Shown: positions 26,591 to 34,923 of the stretch, piece after piece
Numbering within the stretch: position 1 is the first letter of the stretch
How the letters are laid out: every line of letters begins with the position of its first letter
From: Hoskinsella mucinilytica
GTDB lineage: Bacteria; Bacillota_I; Bacilli_A; Erysipelotrichales; Erysipelotrichaceae
Reading direction: 5' to 3'
Length of the DNA stretch: 46,343 bases
NCBI RefSeq assembly: GCF_045223415.1
Contig: NZ_JBEQZJ010000032.1
Span: 1-46,343 of the forward strand
Made by a program: the position numbers and the translations under genes
Notes under the pieces: model-generated
The model's database searches: none
Seen by the model: the letters and a program-made list of their open reading frames with translations, nothing else
What the model was told of the DNA's origin: nothing

Positions 26591-26614
26591 CCTATAAGCT
26601 CCTTCCAGAAACAA

Positions 26615-26632
26615 AGTTAGTTAAAACTAACT
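26615..26632. promoter_or_regulatory. DtxR-like operator, leader copy
   Basis: AGTTAG-TTAAAA-CTAACT, within a 20 bp palindrome (AAGTTAGTT with AACTAACTT), just before the ribosome site of the first permease gene. The half-site resembles the TTAGGTTAG of DtxR/IdeR boxes. Confidence 0.65.
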
Positions 26633-26684
26633 TAATACCCAAAAAAATCGCAACCTTGTTCTTACTTTTTCCAGTTGCGTAAAC

Positions 26685-26714
26685 ATGATAGCATACCCAA
26701 CAAGCGCATGTCAA
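26685..26714 (-). promoter_or_regulatory. Promoter of the siderophore transporter operon
   Basis: TTGACA (26714-26709), 18-base spacer ending in TGC, then TATCAT (26690-26685): a strong extended -10 promoter. The leader that follows contains CGCAAC...GTTGCG and seven T, which could act as a weak attenuator. Confidence 0.8.
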
Positions 26715-26720
26715 CAGAAA

Positions 26721-26738
26721 AGTTAGTTTAACCTAACT
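26721..26738. promoter_or_regulatory. DtxR-like operator, upstream copy
   Basis: AGTTAG-TTTAAC-CTAACT, six bases above the -35 box. Same half-sites and spacing as the leader copy; centres are 106 bases apart. Confidence 0.65.
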
Positions 26739-26740
26739 GA

Positions 26741-27397
26741 TTTTTTCTCATTCCTATTTTCTTATTATAAAATTCCATTTTATGTATAAATTATAATCTC
26801 TTTCCTAATAATACAAACTCATTTGCGACATCATTTGATGTAATTATTCTATTATATTACTATACAACCAATGACTATAAAACGGTTGTATCAATTAAAT
26901 AACGTTCTTAATTTCTCCCTGTTTTTATACACGATTTTCATTTATCCTTATGGTTGGCACTTTTTATAAGTATTGAAATATATGATGAAAATGAAAAAGA
27001 TGGATGCTTTTTTTGGTATTAAGTATATTTCAGCTTTTCAAAACAAGGATTTCTGTTGTAAAATAATAGTAGTATGGAAGCGTTTACCATCATTACGAAT
27101 GAAGCATGAACAAGTTAACGCTATGACGTTCATAGAATAATCTATTTTTTAGTATCTGATAAAACAAAAGATTCATTAAGTTGATTTTCTATCCATTTCC
27201 ATATTTAATAAAAAACCAAAACCTAACCTAATGATCCTATATTGGCTTACTCACAATTAATTTCTTTCATGGGGGAATCGCTTTAATCAAATAGCGGAAT
27301 TTGGTATAAAAATGAAATGTTCTATTTACTGCTTATCAATAACTACATGAGAATTACTAGTTATAAATGATTCATCATAAAGGAAGGAGAGGTTTTT
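26741..27397. other. AT-rich intergenic region between divergent genes
   Basis: No coding frame seen. It contains a 7 bp inverted repeat TACAACC...GGTTGTA near 26863-26890 and, at 27302-27310, TGGTATAAA, a possible extended -10 box for the large GGDEF/EAL gene. No cyclic-di-GMP riboswitch pattern was found. Confidence 0.5.
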
Positions 27398-30300
27398 ATG
27401 AATATATATGAAGCAACATCATCAAATGATACAATGGAGGATTTGAAAAAAATAATAGAATATTTTCCGTTAGCATGTTATTTTATCAAAAGAGATGCTG
27501 AACTTACGATACTATACGCTAATGATGCATTTTTTTCATTATTGCGGCAAAATCGAGATGATGTTAAATATAAATATAAAAATAGTCTATCCGCTTTACT
27601 TTCTACAGAAAAGTATTTTGAGGGATATCAAAAAGATGTTAACATCAAAGAATTTCTTCATGATGTGGAGATAGATAATAAAATATATTGTTTTTACACG
27701 CAATTAAAACAGCTGAAAGAAATGGAAGATCTATATTGTTGTGTTTCCTTCGATGTGAGTGAATTTGTACTTGAACAAACAAGAAAGGAAGATATGTTTC
27801 AACTATTGCATATCTTATTTTCCCAACTTCGTCAAGAAGCCTTTGTAATAGATATAAACAAACAAATCGTTTATATGGTCAATCAGAAAAAATTTTTTAC
27901 AGAATTTCCTAAGATGTTTACCTATTCTAAATTCTTTTCTAAATATGCTAAAAAAGCACTACCTCTTAATAAAGCAGATAACGCCAAATTACTCCATGCT
28001 TTTCAAAAAACGATGCAACAACATGTACGCACAACCAACGAAGTAAGATTAACAAGTCGAGAATGGGTTCGCATTCAATTCAGTACTTATGAGAAAAAGG
28101 TCGGTAAAGAATTTATTATTATGGGGTTTATTGAAGATATATCCAAAGAGAGACAGGAGTATTTAACCTATCTAAAAGAAACCCAATTTTATCATATGCT
28201 CCTCTGCGAGAAAGAAGCATATGGACATTTCAATATCACACAGGATCAATTTTATGGTATGGGAGGTATCTGGAATCTTTATAATGAATTAACAGAACAA
28301 ATGACTTACACGCAGTTGTATACACGCTTTATCAATAAAGTCGTTCATATGGATGATCGTAAAAAATATTTAGAATTGATGGATTGTAACAACCTTATTC
28401 AGTCTTATCAAAACGGAATCACCAGATTGAAACTTGAATTTAGAAGAATCATTGAACAAAATAAAATGATGTGGATGGAAATAGAAATATTATTATTTAA
28501 AGAGCCATTGCAGGAAGAGTTGATGGCATTAATGTATTTGACAGATATCGATGAAAGAAAGAAGAGTGGTTTTCAACTACGTTATGAATCAGAATTTGAT
28601 CAATTAACTGATGTATATAATAAAAAAAGTGCAGAGACCTACATAAAACAATGTTTGAGAAAGCCAACAGGTCTACAAGCTTTCATAATGATTGATCTTG
28701 ATGATTTTAAAGATATTAATGACAGTTATGGCCATAAGGCAGGAGACGATGTGTTGATTTTATTTGCCTCACAACTAAAGGCAGTTTTTCATAATCACTG
28801 TATCGTAGGACGATTTGGTGGTGACGAATTCATTATATTCATGGAACAAATTTCCTCAGATCATGATGTAGAAGATGCATTGATGGATTTATATTATAGA
28901 TTGCAAAACAATAAACTACACAGTATTAGTTTTAGTGCAGGTGTTACGTTGATTACAGAGCGCAATGATTATGAAACAGTATTTGCGCAGGCAGATGAAA
29001 CGCTGTATCAGGTAAAAAAATCACAGAAAGGTCTTTACCATTTTTATAATCGAAACATAACTTCAACAAAGGAAATCAAAAAGCCACAGACTTCAAATAT
29101 TCCAGAACAGGAAGAAGTATATTATGAAAATATAGACCAGCAAGAAAAAGAAGATTTTGATACTTATATAGGAGAGTTCGGTGATATTGCTTATCTTGTA
29201 GATCCGGAAAACTATGATTTGATTTTAGGTAATCAAGCATTTTATGATCGAGTAGGATTTACAAAAAGCCAGTGTCGTGGTAAAAAGTGTTATGAAATCA
29301 TGCATCGTAGAAAGACACCTTGCCCCTTCTGTGCGAAAGCCAACTGGTCTAGGGATAAATTTTACTTATGGAAGGATATGAATACAGCTTTAGAACAGGA
29401 GTTTATCATCAAAAACAAATTAATTGCTTGGAAACACCAACAGGTTTTACTTGCTATTGCAGTAGATGTATCCAATGATAAAAGCATTGTGGACTCCTTA
29501 GAAAGTCATGCCACAGAAAGCCATATTTTGATTAGTGGTATTCAGCATATGCAAGAATGTCTGGACTTCGATGAAGCGATGCAAAGCGTTTTAGAAACTA
29601 TTTGTCATTTCTTCAAGGCAGATCATGCAGCTATATGGATGATGAATCAAGATAGTGGTCTTTATGAGTTAAAAGCAGAATGGATTGGTAAATACACCAA
29701 AGAAACATGGACATTGGATGATGAAGAAGTAATCGTACTCAGTGCATGGCTAAGTGCTCAAAAATGGAATAACCCGATAAAACTGGAAAATCCACAGGCA
29801 ATGATAGGAGAATCCTTTGATATGTATCGACTGATTCAAGGTCATCGTATAGAAAACCAGCATTGGATCCATCTAGAAGAGCATGGTGAAGAATATGGTT
29901 GCCTAATAATAAATAATACCAATGCTAATTTCCAAAATGTTTCTTTCATGGAATCCTTGACTAGTTTTATAGTCAATGAAATCAAACGATATCGATTATT
30001 TCAAGAAACACTTCATGCAAATCACTATGACTTATTAACTAATGTGTTAAACAGAAATAGTTACGAAAATAATCTATCGCATTATCAATCCGAGGCTGTT
30101 CATTCGCTTGGTGTGATTGTTGCCAATATCGATCATTTGAAAAAAATCAATGAAAATTATGGTACTGTTACCGGGGATCAATATATACGTCATTTAGCGA
30201 ATCTAATGAAAATGATTTTTAATAATACAGATATTTATCGTTTCAATGGTGATGAATTTCTAATTATTGCTATGAATCGTGATAAAAAAGAGCTGGAAGA

Positions 30301-31240
30301 AAAGATACAAATGCTACGAAAGAAGATCAAACAAAATGAGAATTTCAGTGTATCATTAGGTTTTTCTTGGGACAATGTGGAGCATGACTTGACATTATTG
30401 ATTCATACTGCAGATAATATAATGAAGCTGAATAAGAAACGCCATCATGATGAGTTACATAGCAGTGATGATGTACATCATCGCCTTCTTCTAAGAAATC
30501 TTACCAAGCAGATCCAAAGAGGCGAGTATATCATTTATCTTCAGCCAAAGTATCAATTAAAAAGTCATAGAGGTATAGGTGCAGAAGCTTTGATTCGCCA
30601 AAAGCATCCGGAATTAGGTATTTTACCACCGTCTGAATTTATTCCGGTATTGGAATCTAATGGGATTATAAGGTATATAGATCTTTATGTTCTAGAAGAA
30701 GTATGTAAACTATTGCAGAAATGGAATCGAGATGACTTGATTATATCTTTGAATTTTTCAAGAGTAACGCTAATGGAGGATGATATTATCACCAGTATGA
30801 AAAAAATTATTGATCATTATGATTTTCCTAGATATTGCCTTGAAATTGAAATGACAGAGGGTACGGTGGAAAACTGCTCAGCTACAATCTATAAGACGGT
30901 ACAGGAAATCAGAAATCTTGGGCTACGTATATCACTTGATGATTTTGGTGTTCGCTACAGCAATCTGTCTGTATTAAATAATATTCATTTTGATACGCTA
31001 AAGCTAGATAAAAGTTTGATTAAAACTTTAGTAAATGAACAAAGAAGTCAGATCATTTTACGTAATATTATTCAATTATGCAAAGATCTTGATATAGAGA
31101 TGATAGCAGAGGGTGTAGAAACAAGCTGTCAGGAGGATATTTTAAAATCATTAGATTGTCCAAATGCGCAAGGTTATTTGTTTGCACGTCCAATTCCTAT
31201 CGAAGATTTTGAAATAAATTATATTTTGAAAGATAGATAA
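27398..31240 (+). CDS. Large cyclic-di-GMP protein PAS-GGDEF-PAS-GAF-GGDEF-EAL
   Basis: 1280 residues; AAGGAAGGAGAGG before ATG. No membrane segment. Order: PAS (~15-130, ACYFIKRDAELTILYANDAF), second PAS-like (~140-250), third PAS-like (~270-395), GGDEF 1 (~400-555, GRFGGDEFII intact near 473), PAS with KCYEIMHRRKTPCPFC (~590-700), GAF (~715-860), GGDEF 2 (~885-1030, site reads FNGDEF near 950), and EAL (~1040-1275; EALIR, LNFSR, EIEMTE, DDFGVRYSN, LKLDKS, AEGVET, AQGY). The EAL residues for metal and catalysis are present, with DDFGVRYSN replacing the usual DDFGTGYSS. Making and breaking of cyclic-di-GMP may both be possible. Its Cys-PAS matches that of the membrane cyclase at 9891. Confidence 0.9.
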   Translation: MNIYEATSSNDTMEDLKKIIEYFPLACYFIKRDAELTILYANDAFFSLLRQNRDDVKYKYKNSLSALLSTEKYFEGYQKDVNIKEFLHDVEIDNKIYCFYTQLKQLKEMEDLYCCVSFDVSEFVLEQTRKEDMFQLLHILFSQLRQEAFVIDINKQIVYMVNQKKFFTEFPKMFTYSKFFSKYAKKALPLNKADNAKLLHAFQKTMQQHVRTTNEVRLTSREWVRIQFSTYEKKVGKEFIIMGFIEDISKERQEYLTYLKETQFYHMLLCEKEAYGHFNITQDQFYGMGGIWNLYNELTEQMTYTQLYTRFINKVVHMDDRKKYLELMDCNNLIQSYQNGITRLKLEFRRIIEQNKMMWMEIEILLFKEPLQEELMALMYLTDIDERKKSGFQLRYESEFDQLTDVYNKKSAETYIKQCLRKPTGLQAFIMIDLDDFKDINDSYGHKAGDDVLILFASQLKAVFHNHCIVGRFGGDEFIIFMEQISSDHDVEDALMDLYYRLQNNKLHSISFSAGVTLITERNDYETVFAQADETLYQVKKSQKGLYHFYNRNITSTKEIKKPQTSNIPEQEEVYYENIDQQEKEDFDTYIGEFGDIAYLVDPENYDLILGNQAFYDRVGFTKSQCRGKKCYEIMHRRKTPCPFCAKANWSRDKFYLWKDMNTALEQEFIIKNKLIAWKHQQVLLAIAVDVSNDKSIVDSLESHATESHILISGIQHMQECLDFDEAMQSVLETICHFFKADHAAIWMMNQDSGLYELKAEWIGKYTKETWTLDDEEVIVLSAWLSAQKWNNPIKLENPQAMIGESFDMYRLIQGHRIENQHWIHLEEHGEEYGCLIINNTNANFQNVSFMESLTSFIVNEIKRYRLFQETLHANHYDLLTNVLNRNSYENNLSHYQSEAVHSLGVIVANIDHLKKINENYGTVTGDQYIRHLANLMKMIFNNTDIYRFNGDEFLIIAMNRDKKELEEKIQMLRKKIKQNENFSVSLGFSWDNVEHDLTLLIHTADNIMKLNKKRHHDELHSSDDVHHRLLLRNLTKQIQRGEYIIYLQPKYQLKSHRGIGAEALIRQKHPELGILPPSEFIPVLESNGIIRYIDLYVLEEVCKLLQKWNRDDLIISLNFSRVTLMEDDIITSMKKIIDHYDFPRYCLEIEMTEGTVENCSATIYKTVQEIRNLGLRISLDDFGVRYSNLSVLNNIHFDTLKLDKSLIKTLVNEQRSQIILRNIIQLCKDLDIEMIAEGVETSCQEDILKSLDCPNAQGYLFARPIPIEDFEINYILKDR

Positions 31241-31487
31241 ATTTGAATAATGAATTAAAAATGTTATATATTGGCATGTTGTGTATAAAGTGATGTTAGC
31301 GAATATCCTCAGCAAAGCATCTTCAAAAAATACCATTATCGTTGTTTTCTTTTTTAGGATGTAACCCTGTCCAACAATACGATCATGAAAAATATTAAAA
31401 CAGACCATAAGGTTGCTAGTGATGAATAAGTGATAGCTACTACTCAATTAGCAATTACAAAGAATCTGCTGAGAAGCCTTCAAAATT
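31241..31487. other. Intergenic region, no gene seen
   Basis: Between the converging large GGDEF/EAL gene and the LRR gene. A minus-strand frame of 98 codons crosses into the EAL gene, has no ribosome site and looks like chance. Confidence 0.5.
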
Positions 31488-31531
31488 AAAAAATACTCAA
31501 CTTGGTATAAACTCAAATTGAGTATTTTTTT
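31488..31531. terminator. Bidirectional terminator between converging genes
   Basis: AAAAATACTCAA (31489-31500) pairs with TTGAGTATTTTT (31518-31529), with A-runs and T-runs on both sides. It serves the plus-strand GGDEF/EAL gene and the minus-strand LRR gene. Confidence 0.8.
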
Positions 31532-31560
31532 GATTTATGAATGAACTATCTTCCCGTTAT

Positions 31561-34500
31561 CTACTCATTCTTTTTTCTTCTCTTTCCTGTAAGGTACACA
31601 AAGCATCCTGCAAAGAATATACTGATCATTGCAAAGAACCCTGTTTGGTTATGATCACCAGTTGATACGCTGTTTGTATCTTTTATTATCTCTTCTGATT
31701 TCTCTATATCGATAATGTAACTTCTTGTGGCGGTACCAGTATAATTGCCATGGAATGTAATCGTTATTATAACATCATTATCTTTTTGCTGCTTGTCTAT
31801 GCGATAATCTTTTCCTTTTATCAATTCTCTATCTCCATCTTTGATTATCAGATGCGCAACATCCTCATCTGATTGGATATCAGGAATAATATCATCATTT
31901 ATATGTTTTGGTGCTACCATAAAAGTCGTTATATATTCTAATTCAGTATAATTTCCTGTTTCTTCTACGCTTGCTTTTATATACCATGTGCCTGCATTTA
32001 CTGGTACATTAGATGTAAATGTTCCTATCTTTGAATCACTGTATGTGTAAGTCACATTACCATATTTCGATGTAGCAGTTGGCATACTTGCTTTCTCTCC
32101 ATATGTCCAGCCGATTAGTCCTGGCTGACTTGTCCACTCATTATCTGCTTTTTGAATCTGGAACATCACAATTTCTTCCAAGCCTGTATAATTATCTGTG
32201 CCTGCAACTGTTGCCTTGACATACCATGTTCCTGCATTATGAGGGACTTTATCGGTATAGAGACCCGCCTTTGTATCACTGTATGTGTAAGTTACATTAC
32301 CATATTTCGATGTAGCGGTTGGCATATTTGCTTTCTCTTCATATGTCCAGCCTATTATCTCTAGTTGGTTTATCCACTCATTATCTGCTTTTTGAATCTG
32401 GAACATCACAATTTCTTCTAAGCCTGTATAATTATCTGTACCTGCCACTGTTGCCTTGACATACCATGTTCCTGCATCTGTTGGTACATTACTAGTGTAT
32501 ATACCTGTGCGTGAGTTGCTGTAGCTATAGCTCACATCACCAAAAAGAGAGCTTGCGGTTGGATCGTTTGCGGATTGACCATATGTCCATTTTTCAATTG
32601 TTGGTTTTGCAATCCAATTATTTACTGCCCTTGTAATAGTGAATTCCACTTTTTCAGAATCTGCCATAAGCCAAAAATCATCACTTGCAACATGTGCCTG
32701 TACTCTATATACACCAACATGAATTGGTACTTCATTCAAGTCTATCCATTTACTACCATTCCATTGCTCATACGTAAAAGTAACTTCCTTTTGACTACCA
32801 TGCCTGCTTATCATAGGATCATCTACTTGCTTACCATCATAAGTTTTACTAATATCATTTTCGATAGAAATAACACTCTTCTCTTTTTGAATATCTAATG
32901 TTAGCGCAACAGTCAAAAACTCTGTTCCATTTCCTGAGGTACCCATTTGATACATATAAGTTACATCTTGATCAGGTTTCATAATCGTTACGACTCCTGT
33001 AGTTGTGTTTAGGTGACCATTTGAAGTTATTGTTACTTTTTGCAAATTTAGATCAGGGAATAAATCTTTGATATTGAAAGTATTCCCTGTCACAGATATT
33101 TTCATCATTGTGGTATTTTTTGAAATTGTCTTTAAATTGATGTTATCCCCGATATCCAACCAAACTAATTGCGTATTTTGACATTCCAATAAACTCAGAT
33201 TTTTATTTTGACTAACATCTAATGAGCGGATGCTTGTATTATCACATGATAACTTTTCCAAAGCGTCTGCACCTGTAATGATAAGTGATGTTAGATTTTT
33301 ATTATCTCCACACACAAGTTGCTTTAAAACTTTATTTAGATGAATATCTAGTTTTGATATCTTCGTATTTGAAGCAAATAAGAATTTTAACGCAGTGTTC
33401 TTACTAACATCTAAATCTGTAAGATTGGTTGAACTTGTATACAAATGTGTTAAGCTTTTATTATTCGAAATGTTTAGTTCATTGATATTTGTATCATTAC
33501 AACGTAATACTGCTAATGCATCTGCACCACCTACATTTAGTGTGTTCAAATCAGCATTTTCATAACAATTTAACTCTTCAAGTTTTTTTAGTTTGCTTAC
33601 ATCCAACGTCTGAATAGCACTGTTAAAACAACTTAATTTTTCTAATCGTTGTGCACCATTCACAAGGAGGATTGACATTTGCTTATTATTATAACAATTT
33701 AAATCTTTTAGTAATTCATTATGGGTGACATCCAAACTTTTCAATCCTGAATTCGTACAAATCAAAGATTGTAAAGCATCTGCACCTTGTACCGTAAGGG
33801 ATTCCATTTCTGTGTTCCAATTACATGATAATTGTGTTAATTTTTTATTCTTACTTACATCCAAAGAAGTGAGTAAGGTATTACTACAATCCAATTTTTG
33901 TAAAGCCAAATTTTTACTTACATCCAGTTCCGTTATTTTCGTGTTATTACAGTATAAAAAACGTAAATCAGGAAAATATTCAATTCCTTTTAGACTTTCA
34001 ATATCGCTTTTACTCAATACATTTACAGTATAGATATTTTCTAGTTCCTCTATTGATAAAACATTATCATTTGATGTATCAAATGTTTCCTTCACATATT
34101 TTCTGAAAATACCATCTGGAAAATTTTTGTCATTGATAGCAACTTCTCCTGCCTTTGGTAGACGTGGTATCGTAATATTCATGCCATATAAGTATATGTC
34201 TGGAGGCCGAAACAGGAACACATAACCTATCTCTATGATTATATTGCCTACAGTATCCACTGTAGCTTTTGTTTTATCAAAGGAGCTTAAACGGCAATCA
34301 GCTAATTTTCCTGTATTTATAAATGTTTTCTCTAGAAAGTCGTCTATTTCATCTATTGTTGTTTCATTGCTCACAGGATAGTTGTCCAGTGCTGCCTGTA
34401 TCGCTTGTTGTGCTTCAGCTGGATCAGTAATAGCTTCATTTGACCTTAAATCAGCGACAGGTATATCTGTTACTGCTTGTGAATTGCTGGTATTCGTATT

Positions 34501-34710
34501 CTGTAGGTTCTCATTCACTGAAACTTCCTGCTTTGATATCGATATATCATCCTGTTTTGTTCCCTGTGTATTGTCCTGCTGCTTGTTTTCCTGCATGATT
34601 ATTGCTGAGTCTTCTTCCTGTGCATATACTGCCACAGGGGACATCATGACGCTTACTCCCAATGCTGTTGCCATTGCTGCTGTGACACCCTGCTTCTTCT
34701 TGTTATTCAT
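31561..34710 (-). CDS. InlJ-like LRR surface protein, copy 1 (three C-terminal modules)
   Basis: 1049 residues; AAAAGGAGG before ATG. Signal peptide (GVTAAMATALGVSVMMSPVAVYA). A Gln/Asn/Thr-rich spacer. A conserved segment (~110-200). An EF-hand-like loop DTSNDNVLSIEEL (~216). Cys-containing LRRs of the internalin-J kind (~225-560, unit like LDVSKNLALQKLDCSNTLLTS). A beta-rich domain (~610-695). Three tandem 80-residue modules (~699-939, e.g. GWTYGEKASMPTATSKYGNV ... AGTWYVKATV). A final domain, then the sorting region STGDHNQTG, a helix and GKRRKK. The anchor is not LPxTG. Probably an adhesin. Sister of copy 2. Confidence 0.9.
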   Translation of the reverse strand: MNNKKKQGVTAAMATALGVSVMMSPVAVYAQEEDSAIIMQENKQQDNTQGTKQDDISISKQEVSVNENLQNTNTSNSQAVTDIPVADLRSNEAITDPAEAQQAIQAALDNYPVSNETTIDEIDDFLEKTFINTGKLADCRLSSFDKTKATVDTVGNIIIEIGYVFLFRPPDIYLYGMNITIPRLPKAGEVAINDKNFPDGIFRKYVKETFDTSNDNVLSIEELENIYTVNVLSKSDIESLKGIEYFPDLRFLYCNNTKITELDVSKNLALQKLDCSNTLLTSLDVSKNKKLTQLSCNWNTEMESLTVQGADALQSLICTNSGLKSLDVTHNELLKDLNCYNNKQMSILLVNGAQRLEKLSCFNSAIQTLDVSKLKKLEELNCYENADLNTLNVGGADALAVLRCNDTNINELNISNNKSLTHLYTSSTNLTDLDVSKNTALKFLFASNTKISKLDIHLNKVLKQLVCGDNKNLTSLIITGADALEKLSCDNTSIRSLDVSQNKNLSLLECQNTQLVWLDIGDNINLKTISKNTTMMKISVTGNTFNIKDLFPDLNLQKVTITSNGHLNTTTGVVTIMKPDQDVTYMYQMGTSGNGTEFLTVALTLDIQKEKSVISIENDISKTYDGKQVDDPMISRHGSQKEVTFTYEQWNGSKWIDLNEVPIHVGVYRVQAHVASDDFWLMADSEKVEFTITRAVNNWIAKPTIEKWTYGQSANDPTASSLFGDVSYSYSNSRTGIYTSNVPTDAGTWYVKATVAGTDNYTGLEEIVMFQIQKADNEWINQLEIIGWTYEEKANMPTATSKYGNVTYTYSDTKAGLYTDKVPHNAGTWYVKATVAGTDNYTGLEEIVMFQIQKADNEWTSQPGLIGWTYGEKASMPTATSKYGNVTYTYSDSKIGTFTSNVPVNAGTWYIKASVEETGNYTELEYITTFMVAPKHINDDIIPDIQSDEDVAHLIIKDGDRELIKGKDYRIDKQQKDNDVIITITFHGNYTGTATRSYIIDIEKSEEIIKDTNSVSTGDHNQTGFFAMISIFFAGCFVYLTGKRRKKNE
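31894..32613 (-). repeat. Three tandem 240-base modules in LRR protein copy 1
   Basis: The codons for NEW/NNW recur every 240 bases (near 32134, 32374 and 32613). Long stretches of modules 1 and 2 are almost identical DNA, such as the segment coding AGTWYVKATVAGTDNYTGLE. The third is more diverged. Confidence 0.85.
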
Positions 34711-34923
34711 AACATCTTCCTCCTTTTCGTTTCAAGACTTGTACAATATAGAAATTCAATTCTCTTTGCTGGAATGCTTTTTTATAACGTTAAGAGCAAC
34801 CTCTTTTTACTTTTCGATTTCTCCTTAGGTATGAAATTATAGTATTCATGAAATGATTACTACACCAGACTGCGTTCTATGCTGTAATTACCGCAGATAT
34901 CATTTCCATATATTCCACAAGTA
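34711..34923. promoter_or_regulatory. Duplicated upstream region of LRR copy 1
   Basis: This 213-base gap shares with the region above copy 2 an ordered set of blocks: AGGTTG, GCTCTTA, TATAAAAAAGCATTCCA, AGAGAAT, AATTTCTATATTGTACAAG. TATAAA is a probable -10 box with no good -35 box, so an activator may be needed. No clear terminator follows copy 2. Confidence 0.55.

Noticed and set aside
26741..27397. Cyclic-di-GMP riboswitch before the large GGDEF/EAL gene
   Set aside because: No GEMM-type conserved blocks were found on either strand.
31151..31447. Minus-strand frame of 98 codons
   Set aside because: It crosses into the EAL domain gene, has no ribosome site and looks like chance in AT-rich DNA.
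31894..32613. CRISPR-like or MITE-like repeats
   Set aside because: The 240-base period codes for 80-residue protein modules in frame; there are no spacers.
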